Shown in pieces: positions 48,818 through 60,261 of a stretch of DNA of 64,000 bases. The position numbers and the translations under genes are program-made. The notes beneath the pieces were generated by a model. The model made no database searches. It was not told where the DNA came from and saw only the letters and a list, made by a program, of their open reading frames with translations. The stretch covers positions 25,057,406 through 25,121,405 of the forward strand of contig NC_081409.1 in NCBI RefSeq assembly GCF_030272615.1, read 5' to 3'. The stretch is from Cryptomeria japonica (lineage: Eukaryota > Streptophyta > Pinopsida > Cupressales > Cupressaceae). How positions within the stretch are numbered: the stretch's first letter is position 1; each line of letters opens with the position of its first letter.

Positions 48818-49440
48818 TCAAATCAACACCATTTCTTTCAATAGAAAGGGTCCAACCTTGGCTAAGATGATCACATGTGGAATCATCAGTTTTAATTTGA
48901 AACTACTACAATCTATTAATGTCTTTGTATTCTTTCTATGTGTCTTCATTTTTATGCTCACATGTTGTGGCCCCAAAATTAATGTCCATATAGCACCATA
49001 AATGTAATAAGAAACCCAAATAAAGTCATTTATTTTTTTATCCAATCTACATTTGTTTGAAGCATGTATAGATAATGTCATCTCCCTTGTATCTTTTTTT
49101 TCGTATAAGACTTGTACCTTTTGTTTCTATGAAAATCAATGTCCATGTATTTGTATTTGTTTACCAAATGCAAGGGGTTTCCTTCGAACTCAAAGTTTAT
49201 TTGCTTCTTTTTTCTTCTCAAGGTAAAGATCATGACTTTGGATTTGCCAATGTTCACTTGCATTCCCACTTCCTGAAAAATTAGTTCTAGAGCTATCAAG
49301 TGTTCTTGCAGACTCTAGATATTATTTTTACCTATAAAATAAGGTCATCTACATTTAACAACAACTTTACCACTTATGTTCAGCTAGGTGAACACCTCCA
49401 CCACCTAACTTGTCTATCCACTCCTTTGACTTGACAATTT
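48818..49440 (-). mobile_element. LINE (non-LTR) reverse-transcriptase fragment
   Basis: On the minus strand, pieces in order resemble a plant LINE reverse transcriptase: DKLGGGGVHLAE (about 49415-49380), LLLNVDDLIL, a degraded YADD active-site box (about 49370-49340), LQEHLIALELIFQEVGMQVN followed by GKSKVMIF (about 49320-49220), LVNKYKYMDIDF, and a downstream ASNKCRLDK stretch (about 49060). The frame shifts and stops several times, and both ends of the element are missing, so it is an old dead fragment. No poly-A tail or target duplication was found. Confidence 0.65.
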
Positions 49441-49483
49441 AGTGTAAGATCATGACATAACTATTAATTGAAATTCTTACATA

Positions 49484-50458
49484 TGTAGACACCTAAAATT
49501 ATCCTTTAATTAAATAAATATTAGAAATTTATTTAATTAATTCATTAGCCTCTTCCACTATTAATTAAATGTCCTCTATTAATTAAATAAATATTAAAAA
49601 TTTATTTAATTAATTCATTAGCCTCTTCCACTATTAATTAAATAAATATTTTAATTTATTTAATTAATTCACCAAGCCATTTCTTTCTAATTTAAATGAA
49701 TATTTATTATTTTATTTAATCCCATCCCTCTTTTCCAAATTAAATAAATATTTTATTTATTTAATTTATGTGTCCTTTCTTCTATTAATTAAATAAATAC
49801 TTTTAATTAATTAATTAATTCATTTATCTTTTTCTTTTTATCCACATGAGAACATGTCTCCCTAAATTACCTACTCCTCAATCTTACCCCTTCATTTTAA
49901 ATTTAACCTCTTAATCCTATTCACCCTTATTCTTCACCCTTTCTACCTCTTAATCTTCTCTCTCTGTCTTTACCTATCATCTAATCATGTTGAGTCTCTA
50001 TCATCTATGTGATCATGTCCATTCATCATTTAACCTCTTAGTCTAAACCCTCCATTCTTAAGATTAATTCTATAAAAGAGCATTCTTCCTTCCATTTGGG
50101 GCTAATCATAACATACCATTAGAGCATACTCAAATTGTGTCTAAATCACTCTAGCAATATATCATCACATCATCTTTGTATCATAGCTATACATCATCAC
50201 AACCACATCCATTTCTCTTTGAGCTCTTGTGTAAATGCAAAATAAATCTGAGAGCAAATACATCAAATACAAGATCATGGAGGATAGGAGAACAATGTAA
50301 GCAAGCCTATTATGAACGTGAAGGTATAGCTTTGTTTATCTCATTTTGCTTACATTGCATGGTAGTTCTCTACATTGAGTTGAATTAGTTTGCAAATCTA
50401 GGGCTAGAGGTTGGCTTTATTAGGGTCTACAAATAAGATTCAAAATTCGACATAAACA
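49484..50458 (+). mobile_element. Solo LTR related to the gypsy LTR
   Basis: 975 bp, starting TGTAGACACCTAAAATTATC and ending ATAAACA, flanked by the target duplication ACATA (49479-49483 and 50459-50463). It shares with the gypsy LTR the start, the AATTAAATAAAT series, and the GAGCTCTTGTG, TCTGAGAGCAAAT and AGATCA-GGAG blocks. No internal element sequence is present, so it is a recombination remnant of a related, not identical, Tat-type family. Confidence 0.85.
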
Positions 50459-50463
50459 ACATA

Positions 50464-50944
50464 TAATAAATTTTCCCTTTCTTTCAAATATAATTTAATT
50501 GAACAAATTTTATCCAAATCATCTTTGAATGGTTGAAAATATAGAGTAGAGGATTTATAAAATTTGATTTTTCACATATTTTGGCTCAATATCTATAACT
50601 TAGATGCACTTTTGGTGTGTTAATTTGGATATTTGACATATTTTATATTATATTTTATAAGAAGTTGCATTCATTTGCTACAAATGAAATTTGGGTTTAT
50701 TCTCATCTAAAAGACATGGGAACATTATCCCTATTTGCTTCTACTATATTACAACAATGTGTTATTATTGTCTATCTAATTTGACTTCATTTCTTTTATT
50801 AAAAAAAAACAGAAATAATTCAAGTTGCTTGTAAATAAGATTATAATAATAGCTCACTAGTTGTGCAATCCAAAGTCCACTAACCTCTACTTCAAATACA
50901 ATTCCAACTATTAAATCACTAGCCAGAACAACAAGTAATAGGGA
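50464..50944. other. AT-rich spacer
   Basis: Roughly 480 bp between the solo LTR and the AT-rich tandem array. No recognisable feature; possibly a diverged lead-in to the array at its right end. Confidence 0.4.
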
Positions 50945-51229
50945 TGAAGCACATTGTAGATGTAAAAACATGTTACATAAAATTCACATAATTCTATATA
51001 AATGGATTAAACATGCTAAAATTCACATTTACAATAACAACACATTGGAGATCTAAAAACATGTTACATCATTCAATTCACATAATTCTAGATGAATTTA
51101 TTAAACACAATAAAATTCTCATTTACAATAACAAATAATCAGTTCGCAAAGATGCTTTACTTGTTTACAATATAGTTTAAACATTAAACTATTTTAGAAT
51201 TTTGGATGCAATAAGAATCAAGCACATTG

Positions 51230-52302
51230 GGGTGAACTCACAAAGCTGGTTCCCACTTTTGCCAATGAAGGAAATTTGTGAAAGTGGAGAATTTTGTTTA
51301 GGGGGGGTTCGAACAGACTACCCTTTGGGGTTCGAGCGAAGCCCCCACTTCACTCAAACCCAATCTTTCAAGCGAAGCACCTTTAATGCTTGATTATGTC
51401 ATTTTTCAATTATATAGGGGAGGGTTCAATCGAACCCCCCTTCATTCGAACCCCCCTAAAAATGGGGGGTTTTCTCGAACCCCCTTTCGTTCGAACCCCT
51501 TTTTTAACACTTCTCTGGAGCTTTCTACATTTTTTTGCAGATTTTTGGCCTTCAAACCTCTGGTTGAAGGCTCAAATGGAATGATCTTGACAACCCAAAA
51601 TCTAGTATTGTAGTCCTCAAAGCAAGCTTTCCAATGAATATAATATTATTACATATTGAGTTTATTATGAACTTGTTTTTTTAATTTTACCAAACATAGG
51701 TTTTTCACCAAACATGAACTTCTTTGTTCAACACATTGGGAAAAATAAGAAACTAATTCAAAAAAATTCTGAAAAATATCTAACCCCTAGGTATTGATGT
51801 CTTCTTTCTAACAAAAAAAATAAATTTAATTTCGATATATATAGAACAAGTTATGTGTTCAAACTTAGACCTATGTCGGAATAATGACTAGTCAAACTTC
51901 AAAACTTAATAAAATGAAAAATATTGAACACATCACTATCAAACCAACTGCAAGCCCTAGATATTGATGTTACAAACCAAAATTCGAAAGAATTGAGTTT
52001 TTATCATTTATAGAAAAAAAGTTATCCGTTTCGGGAGGCACATCACTCTTAAAAAATGTAGTTTGTTGTAAAAAACTACTTTTTGAGGGAGATGGAAATT
52101 TTTTTAAAAAAATTGAAATATATATATATATATATATATATATAATCTAGAGACAAAATGCTACAAATCACTAATTTACATCATCTTCAAATTGTTTATA
52201 GTTTAAAAGTTATAGTTGTCAAAAGTTGAAGATTATTTTAAAAGTGTTAATCTCAGTGTCAAAAGTGGCAAAAAAGTGGGAACCATTATTGTGAATTCAC
52301 CC
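51230..52302. mobile_element. 1.07-kb terminal-inverted-repeat element inserted in the tandem array
   Basis: The left end reads GGGTGAACTCACAA followed by TGGTTCCCACTTTTGCCA. The right end, read in reverse complement, gives GGGTGAATTCACAA followed by TGGTTCCCACTTTTTTGCCA: terminal inverted repeats of about 35 bp. Both sides are flanked by ATTG, and the neighbouring array units show this is where the module was split. No transposase frame, so non-autonomous. The duplication length (3-5 bp) is not resolved; a PIF/Harbinger-like origin is possible. It contains the TTCGAACCCC cluster and a TA microsatellite (about 52120-52144). Confidence 0.75.
51300..51510. repeat. TTCGAACCCC foldback cluster
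   Basis: GGGGGTTCGA, TTCGAACCCCCC and GGGGGGTT words recur in both orientations within 200 bp, centred on the palindrome TTCGAA, in contrast to the AT-rich surroundings. The cluster lies inside the 51230-52302 element and could fold into several alternative hairpins. Confidence 0.75.
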
Positions 52303-53180
52303 ATTGCAGATCTTAAAACATGTTACATGAAATCCACATATGTAATTCTAGATAAATTTATCAAACATGTTAAACTTCTCATTCAAAATAACAACACATT
52401 GTAGATCTAAAAACATGTTACATGAAAGCCACATAATTCTAAATAAAATTTTATTAAACATGCTAAAATTCTCATTTACAATAACAGATAATCAATTCAC
52501 AAAGAAGCTTTACTTGTTTACAATATGATTTAAATATAAAACTATTTAAAAATTTTGGATGCCATAGAAATAAAGCACATTGTAGATCTTAGAACATGTT
52601 ACATGAAATTCACATAATTCTAGATAAATTTATTAAACATGCTAAAATTTTCATTTACAACAACAAATTGTAGATCTAAAAACATGTTAAATGAAATTCA
52701 CATAGTTCTAGATAAATTCATTAAACGTGCTAAAATTCCCATTTACAATAACAAATAATCTATTCACAAAGATGCTTTATTTGTTTACAATATGATTTAA
52801 ATATAAATTTATTTTAAAATTTTGGATGTAATAGGAATCAAGCACATTGCATATCTAAAAACATGTTCCATGAAATTCATATAATTCTAGATAAATTTAT
52901 TAAACATGTTAAGATTCTCATTTACAATAACAAATAATCAATTCACAAAGTTGTTTTATTTGTTTACAATATGATTTAAAAATAAAATTATTTTAAAATT
53001 TTAGATGCAATAAGAATCAAGCACATTATAGATATAAAAACATGTTACATGAAATGCACATAATTCTAGATAAATTTATTAAACATATTAAATTCTCATT
53101 TACAATAACAAATAATAAAAAAATACTATACTTTACTTGTTTACAATAGGATTATATAACTATTTTAAAATTATGGATGT

Positions 53181-54523
53181 CAACCCATTTAAAATCAGAT
53201 TTTAAGCCATCAAAAACTCATTCTTTCCTCCACCGCCCTCTATACCTAATTTCAAAACAAGAGACGCTTTACGTTTGAGATTGTTGTATAGTTTTAGTGG
53301 GAGAAGCATTTAGCTTAAGCTTTTGAATAAGACTATGGTGTGAAACAAAGAATATGAATTCGATGAGTTATATAACATTTGACTTTTTGTATGATCTAGT
53401 ATTGCTTGTAATGTGCGGATGCAATCTTTTACTTTTGAAGCTATTGATATACTTTAGTATATTATAGATATATTGTATTGAAGGTGATATGACTAAATGC
53501 CAATGCAAAGGATGAAAATATTTTATGAACATTTGTAGCATTTAAAACATATTGTTTAACTAGGTAACTCAACAAATAGTGTTATGTATATAATTTTGAT
53601 TTCACGATTAACAATCCAAATAATCCATGAGGTTCAGATTCAGATATGCAATCTACTCATATGAAACAAGCTATGAGGTTTTAGAACGTATGATTTGGAA
53701 AGCAAGTATTAAAACTTATATAATTAGATTTTCAAAATGTTTGAAATTTTTTTTAAAAAAATTATATTAAAACTTATATAGTTAGATTTTCAAAATGTTT
53801 GAGATTTTAAAAAAAAAAATTATATTAAAACTTATATAATTAGATTTTCAAAATGTTTGAAATTTTTTTTAAAAAATATTATATTAAAACTTATATAATT
53901 AGATGTTAAATTGAATGGATGTATTAATCGGGTTGAAGATGAAAATGTTGAAGTTGAATTTTCATGTATTTTGTATCGTGTAAGTTAAGAAATTTAAAAT
54001 GTATATAATTATTATGACATTATTTTATATAATATGTAATAAAATTAAAAAATGTATATAATTGTTATGACATTATTTTATATAATATGTAATAAATTCA
54101 TATTAATATAAATGAATTTCTATACCTAAAATTGTGTAAATGTTTTCAACGATACATAATTGACAACACGTGTTATTTCATTTTTAAAAACACGCACAAA
54201 TTTAAATATATAAAACTAATGATATCATGAGTTACAAATAACAAAAATAAAACATTTTTAAACATCAAATGTGTCATTTGTAATATTTAATTTATAAATT
54301 ATTTATCATAACACAAATTATCATTTTTTAATTATAATATGCAAAAGCTATCTCTCAATTTTTAAGAAATATGAGCATTGAACTCCTTATTGAATGGCAA
54401 GTATCTTATAGACTAAATTGAGACTAAATTAAGTAAATCAAGGAATTGTCAACAATGTCAGTAAAGAAAGTGAATTGAACATGGTTGACATGATGTTCAA
54501 ATCCCGAAGTTCAGATATGAAAC
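53181..54523. other. AT-rich intergenic DNA with two short tandem repeats
   Basis: About 53707-53900 holds four copies of a 56-60 bp unit around ATTAAAACTTATATAATTAG and TTCAAAATGTTTGA. About 54000-54110 holds two copies of a ~58-bp unit around TTATGACATTATTTTATATAA. No gene was seen. Confidence 0.75.
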
Positions 54524-54580
54524 TATACTGGCTTCCTTCTCATTGTCATATATCTTTGCACAGTCAATATGTCTGTAGCC
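54524..54580 (-). pseudogene. Aldo-keto reductase fragment
   Basis: The minus strand reads GYRHIDCAKIYDNEKEASI. This matches the conserved aldo-keto reductase segment GYRHIDCAxxYxNEKEIG, including the catalytic Asp and Tyr of the family. Similarity fades within a few codons on both sides and a stop follows shortly after, so only one motif of the NADPH-dependent reductase survives. Too short to place within the family. Confidence 0.65.
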
Positions 54581-56322
54581 AACCAGCCAAACCTCTTACC
54601 AATTTGGTCCCTAATGTAGAGGAAATTACTTTCTTTATTGTGGCCGAATCAAATATCTATCCCTTCCATCCTATGCCTGCCCATGTCTAATATCAGTCGT
54701 TTCTGTTATACCATTCTCTGGTTAGTATTCATAGCAATTTCAAACAAATATATATAGATTACCAAAAAAATTAAAAGAGCGCCAAATGGATGAAGAAAGC
54801 AATTAAAAAACAAGAAGAGCTTTTCCAGGAAACCCTAACCACACAGTACCATAACAGATGAGACAGTCAAAAACAAATTATCGCAATAGGAAAATTCGTA
54901 GAGATCACGATGAGTCAAAATGAATTCCGAAACACTTACTCGTCGTAATAAGGTAGACCACAACCAAAATAGAACAAGATATGAAGTGAACCTACGCAAT
55001 TATCTCTGCAAATGTCAAAATAGCAATGCCCTATAAGATTTTCCGCAAGCTCGGGCATCTGATGTGAAGAACTTTTTGGCAACTAATTAAGCTTGTGTAA
55101 ATCTTGACAAATTAAATTGTAATAAATATACAGTTCATAAATCAGCAGGAGATGCCAAGTGGATCCAGAAATGCATTGTGGAGCAGGGAAAATAAGACAA
55201 ATAACTCTCATCTAATCTGGCCAGGCTGTAAGCCACGAGGTGGGCTCTAGTGAGGAACATAGTCCAGGTGCCTTGTTTGTGTTTCCACATGCATCTCTAC
55301 AAACAGTCCACGTGACTTGTGCGTGTCTCCACATTTTTATGCATAGAAGAGATCACAGAAACTTAATTTTCTTTACAGTTTGATGTATTGCATCCCTTGT
55401 TCAGATGATACCATTACAGAATAGACAGAAGGAAAAGTTGTAGAGTTTGGATTTACGCATACCTATTGCATTTGCTTGAAATTTAATGTTTACTTTTACC
55501 ATTTCACTGGTTAAGCTGGTCATCGCTTTTCTACTTGATTCTTGGTTGCAATGGATGTAGGGTGAACAACCTGGAACAATGGCGGCAGCTTCTAATTGTT
55601 TGAGTGTGGAGGATTCGATGATGCGATGGGACTGTTGAGTAGCAATGGTGTCACTCCCACTGCAGAATCCAATGATTTGGAGTTGTTGAGTGAGGGTTTG
55701 GATGGTGTGGGAAAGTCTGGTTCAATTCAGCACTGCCATGGGAGCGACATGAACAACTCCACCGATTTTTCCGATTTTTCTGAGTTGCAGCGACTGGCTT
55801 CTTTGCTTGAGGAAATGTGAAGTTGCCAAAAAAGTACAAGGTTGGTGGATTTTAGAGGTGAAATGATTGATATTGAATGACTAATTTTGTGTCTGAGAAA
55901 GAATATCAGATCTCTCTGTTTTAAGCTTTGTTCTTTGTTGGTTAGATTGAAGAAATAAAAGAAAGAGGGATCCGTATTGGGTCAGAGTGTGTTTGATTTG
56001 AAAAGCTTCTTTCTGAATTTGTCTTGCATAATCCAGCTTGGAGGTTTATTGATTAAGAACTTAAAAGTTCTGAGAAAGTGCAAAATAAGGGTTTTCTTTA
56101 TTTGAAATTTGGGTGTGCAGAGTTTTGATGGTGGATAAACTTGGGGATGAGATGAATAAGGCAGGGGTTTTATCCATGAGGAATTCAGCGGAGAATATTG
56201 AACTCCCAACTGAAAATTTAACCAGTTTTGATGATAATTGTGATCACTCATCTAGTCATCTGGTACGTTTGGCACTGGGATTGAGGATTTTGAGATGAAG
56301 AGAAGTGATCCTGAAATAGGAT
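54581..56322. other. Sequence between the reductase scrap and the EXO70 remnant
   Basis: Largely without recognisable features. From about 55577 it becomes less AT-rich and has short plus-strand open frames (ATG at 55596, 74 codons; another at about 56126). These could be upstream parts of the EXO70 copy: EDSMMRWD at about 55612-55635 recalls the EXO70 'RWDS' segment that normally precedes the next motif. The rest does not align to anything I know, so no gene is claimed. Confidence 0.4.
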
Positions 56323-56818
56323 ATGGCTTCTAATAGTGCAAGTCAATCCATGCTCTTTAAAGGGCAAAGAGAGGAGGCTGAAAACTATCTGAAGATGGTG
56401 GATGAAGTGCAGAAGCTTATGGAATCTGCATCACTCTCAGAGGCCGGGGTGAATAAAGCACAGAACTTGGTGCAGGAGGCAATGGGTCGGTTGGAAGAAG
56501 AATTTAGACAGATATTGGTTATTTACAGCGAGCCATTGGATGAGGAGCTGGCTTCCAATCCATCCTCAATGGCTTCCTATAGGCCTATGGCCTCATATAG
56601 GTCTAGGACTGCACTGGCAATGAAGGGTTTTTAGACAGAGAATCAAATAGTTCAGATGACGATGATGAAGGCGCAGAAGAGGAAGAAGTCGCTGTATCAC
56701 ATTCTCTGACTTAAGGAATTTGTGAAATGGATCTGATTCCTCAGGATGCCATTCCCAATCTGCATAGCATAGCAGAGAGGATGGTTTCGGCAGGTTATTC
56801 AAGAGAATTCATTATAAT
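56323..56818 (+). pseudogene. EXO70 exocyst subunit, N-terminal remnant
   Basis: EXO70 proteins tether secretory vesicles at the plasma membrane as part of the exocyst. Motifs in order: MLFKGQREEAENYLKMVDEV, QNLVQEAMGRLEEEFRQIL, SMASYRS, an acidic run SSDDDDEGAEEEE, and MDLIPQDAIPNLHSIAERMV followed by SAGYSRE. This is the usual order in plant EXO70s, most like the D/E/H groups. The frame shifts once near 56630, where the acidic run continues in another frame, and a TAA follows near 56712. Similarity ends at about 56818, just where the long C-terminal helical domain should begin, and runs into AT-rich DNA. Intronless as seen, as in most plant EXO70 genes. A dead, 3'-truncated copy. Confidence 0.85.
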
Positions 56819-58059
56819 TATTTTTTTGGAGTTGGGTTTCTTCATACAAATTTTTTTTTTAAAATTAAAAATCTATACATATTTGCAGTCTAAAAGCGAG
56901 AATTGTATCACCTATTCTGCTTCGAGGCACTGATTGCTCAGTCTGCTGCCAAATTTTATGTTTTTAACGAAGTTTTTATGTATTACTTTGAATAAAAATG
57001 CTTCTGCAATTTGTTTATATCAACAGCTTTGTCGGAGTAGCCCAGTATAAAGAGTCGAGATGCCAACGAAAACACCAAAAATAAAGACGAAAGAAAACCG
57101 AAATCAGACAGACAAGGTTTCTCTTTTAAATATTTCCACAAAAGGTAATAAATATACATTTACAGGAAAACTAGATGGCACGGTAACTGCAAATATTTTG
57201 GAAGTGCTAAATCTGTAATGAATGAAAACATGTCATGTGTTACCTTGGTTCCCTACGTTCTGGTAAGGAGCGTCTCCCTGGTTTGTTTCACAATCACAAA
57301 AAAATAATGACTTCGCATGCAATGAAGAAATCTGAGTATACAGTGACGATAAAAGAACAAGAGAAACTTACCCGACCGCCATGATTGGAACTCCGAAGGG
57401 TTTAGCAGCAAGGCCGCATCAAACTATAAGCAGAAGATTTTTATCCTGAATCCTAGCTTTGAAACCGAGCTTCTATGAGGCGGAAAAGATTTAGGGCAAA
57501 GATTGAGTAATAATAATTATTTTTGGAAGAGGCGGTGGAGCAGCATTGCAGGCGGTCGAGAAGTCGAGAAGTCGAGAAGTTTCCCGAAGCTTAAATCATT
57601 TAAGTTTTATTTTTTATAACAAAATTCAACGGCAGGAACAAATGAAAATAAGAATAAATATTTTTATTTCAATTATTAAAATTAAAACATTTAAAAAAAA
57701 AAAGTTAAAAAATACTAGAATGTGATTGGTCAACTGATATAAGAAATACATCTAACCTATGCCTGCAGGCACGGCAGGAACTAATAAACAAGAAATAAAT
57801 TAAAAAATCCAAATGATTTCTAAGAACATTACCACCAACCCATTTGCCTTAGATTTTTCCTGATTCACAGCACGTTCATTGCGTTCTTAAACTTGCACCG
57901 AAGTGACCACGTATCTTGGTTGACCTGATCAGCGGTCACCTACATCACAGATGTTCCTTCTATTTCTTCTTCCTTGCCATTGCCATATAACTAGTATACT
58001 TATATTTTAAAAAATCTATGTAAAATTCGCCGAGAGATATCTAATTTCAAAATATTTAA
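56819..58059. other. Intergenic DNA
   Basis: No gene recognised. A short GTCGAGAA triple repeat lies at about 57555-57580, in a locally GC-richer patch (57360-57590). Confidence 0.5.
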
Positions 58060-58510
58060 GATTCATAAAAATGAATAAATCATTTTACCTTCTATGTGAC
58101 AAACGAGAGCTATGCAAGAAAAATACTTGCATCAATCAAAAGATTCACTATAAATATGTTATTAGAGGAGTTATGCAAGACGATCAAAATAACCAACCAA
58201 ATGCCTTATAAATCATCATATTGATAGAAGAAAATATTTTTACATATAGCATTTTCGAATAGAAATCTCACATAGTATCCCAGAATTCATAAACAATGAA
58301 TAAATCACCATACCTTCTATTTGACAAGTGAGAACTATGCAAGAAAAAAATTGCAACAATTTATAGAATCACTATAAATATATTATTATAGGTATGTTGC
58401 AAGAAGATAAGAACAATTCAACACATGCATTATAAATCATCAAATTGATAGAAGAAAATGTATTTACATATAACAATTTTAATGAAAACCTTAGATAATA
58501 TCCCACACTA
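58060..58510. repeat. Imperfect ~225-bp tandem duplication
   Basis: Two diverged copies (about 58060-58285 and 58287-58510) share ATGAATAAATCA, ACCTTCTAT-TGACAA, AGCTATGCAAGAAAAA-type and TTGATAGAAGAAAAT words in the same order. Many substitutions and small indels, so the duplication is old. It lies just past the 3' end of the 121-codon frame. Confidence 0.75.
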
Positions 58511-58634
58511 ATCCTACCAAAAAAATATTATTTCTCTTATATCATAATATAAGTCAAACAAAATTGATAAATATTTCTAAAATGTGTAAAATGTTTGTAA
58601 AAATAAAAAATATTGAAAATCAAATACAAAGTAA

Positions 58635-59000
58635 CTATAGTAATAACACTTCATTGTAATGGTGTAAACCCATTGCAAATTCTTCAGTGATGAGAATAGT
58701 ATTACGACCTTTGTTTTCATAGTGATCACGATATACTTCTTTCAACATAGCTGGAAATCCAGCCACTATTGTATATGCCTCATGAGTTTTCCTTGCAACA
58801 TCTTCCATTTCCAATATTTCGAGTTCTTCGACATCATCTATCATTAAGGCAGTTTTATCAATTTCCTTGATGATTTTGTCGCAATACTCTAAAATGGTTC
58901 TTGCACATTTGTCGATAGGGGTTTCGACAAAATTATTAGAGTTTACAGAAGCATGAGGACTCTCAACAATGATTTCTGATTCATTCTGTGAAGCATCCAT
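58635..59000 (-). CDS. Unrecognised 121-residue acidic protein
   Basis: Open from an ATG at 59000 (MDASQNESEIIVESPHAS) to a stop at 58635. The composition is acidic and helix-prone (KIIKEIDKTALMIDDVEELE), with no transmembrane segment or known motif. It lies 0.6 kb downstream of the 226-codon frame and is on the same strand as the Helitron helicase, so it may be an additional gene of that element, a captured host fragment, or an exon of a longer gene: an AG acceptor-like site precedes the ATG. The family is unknown to me. Confidence 0.4.
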   Translation of the reverse strand: MDASQNESEIIVESPHASVNSNNFVETPIDKCARTILEYCDKIIKEIDKTALMIDDVEELEILEMEDVARKTHEAYTIVAGFPAMLKEVYRDHYENKGRNTILITEEFAMGLHHYNEVLLL

Positions 59001-59595
59001 AGTTTCAACTTTTTGCTAAAAATAATAAAAAAACAATAAAACTAAGATTAGTATTAAGGTACAATGAGAATAAAATAATTCATAATTTGAAATAAAATAA
59101 AATTATAAAAAAATAATATTAAGTAATACAAATTGTACATGAAATAAATAATGAAAATACCTAATAGTCATTGGAAAAATTCAACCATTAAAATATGATA
59201 TTAGCTGGCTTACTATGTTGAGATGTCACCAAAATCATATGAAATACCACAAAAATTATAAAATCATAAGCAAATGACGTGACAATAAAAAAATTAATCT
59301 TTCTATTTGATTATTAAATAACCAATAAAATATAATTAACAACATAACAAACATTGACAATTTTTTTGTAGTCACCAAATTCATTAGTTTTGTTTGATGC
59401 AAGAAAGAATACATAAACCATAAAATATCACATTCTTAGCAATTTTACAACAATAGTTACAAAATATTTTTAAAATTGAATTTAGGCTTTATTGCATCAA
59501 ATAATAATATAAAAAATAGAATAATTGAATATAGTCATAAATGCAATGTTTAAATAGTTTGCACACATTTATCAAATAATATCTATAGACTACTT
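59001..59595. other. AT-rich spacer between two minus-strand frames
   Basis: About 600 bp, very AT-rich, without a recognisable gene. It might be an intron between the frames at 59596-60261 and 58635-59000, but no donor/acceptor pair that keeps both frames was found. Confidence 0.4.
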
Positions 59596-60261
59596 TCACT
59601 TTCTTAACCATGGATGCACAGGTAATATCTCTCGATCTTCAGTATCGTCAAGAATAGTCCGAACTTTAATTGTCACATTGGACTTCACTGCATACAAGAC
59701 AGGTATCCCATAGTATGCATGCAACAACCTGAATGATGGCATAATTTGATGCACTGTGAATCTTATAGAGTACCCGAGCTTAAGAGTAGTAAGAAACCAT
59801 TCCTCAGGTGGGCCTGTGTGATAACTGATCCGTGATTGTCCCTTAAGAAATCTCATAAACTTCATACTAAGTTGATCGGATAGAGTGTGCTTCTCAATTT
59901 TTATTGTTGGTCTAATAACGATTCTCCAAATGCATCCAACAAGGTAAAGATCTCGAATCTCATGGTATAGAGAAATCGACCAACCACACAAATCTACAAT
60001 CTCAATTTGAAGATTATTAAATCTGACATCTAAGTTCATTTTGATCTTCGATTCATATAAGAAGTTAAAATATACAGCATAATTGTCAAATTTGAATTGA
60101 GTGGTCCTTAATCCATTGTTGTTAATTTTCTTGACCATCCTGTCTCTGACCCAATAGCGAACACTCAATTCCTCTATACGAAGGAGGACATTGCGTGGAA
60201 GATACGGGTGATACATTGACATCCAAGTGGACACCCATTTTGTACGTATATTATCTGACAT
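59596..60261 (-). CDS. Unrecognised ~220-residue protein downstream of the Helitron helicase
   Basis: Open to a stop at 59596; ATGs at 60276 and 60261, the latter giving MSDNIRTKWVSTWMSMYHP. The sequence is rich in aromatic and basic residues (VLLRIEELSVRYWVRDRMVK, YAVYFNFLYESK, CGWSISLYHEIRDLY) and looks like a folded domain rather than random translation. No signal peptide or clear membrane segment, and no family recognised. It is collinear with the Helitron gene and about 0.85 kb beyond its stop. It may be an extra protein of the same element or an unrelated gene. Confidence 0.45.
   Translation of the reverse strand: MSDNIRTKWVSTWMSMYHPYLPRNVLLRIEELSVRYWVRDRMVKKINNNGLRTTQFKFDNYAVYFNFLYESKIKMNLDVRFNNLQIEIVDLCGWSISLYHEIRDLYLVGCIWRIVIRPTIKIEKHTLSDQLSMKFMRFLKGQSRISYHTGPPEEWFLTTLKLGYSIRFTVHQIMPSFRLLHAYYGIPVLYAVKSNVTIKVRTILDDTEDREILPVHPWLRK

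Larger units (their letters stand above)
50945..53180. repeat. AT-rich two-module tandem array (split by an insertion)
   Basis: Two modules of about 90 bp alternate. Module A contains AAAACATGTTACATGAAATTCA and ATTCTAGATAAATTTATTAAACATG-type words; module B contains CAAAGATGCTTTACTTGTTTACAA and TTTTGGATGCAATAAGAATC-type words. The AACATGTT landmark falls near 50968, 51057, 52317, 52408, 52592, 52677, 52857 and 53036, so order is AAB, (insert), AAB, AAB, AB, AB. Copies differ substantially, so the array is old. The 1.07-kb element at 51230-52302 interrupts it. Confidence 0.88.

Noticed and set aside
51202-51613. Overlapping short open frames with repeated SNPPKNGGFSRTP-like peptide
   Set aside because: They are translations of the TTCGAACCCC foldback cluster inside an inverted-repeat element.
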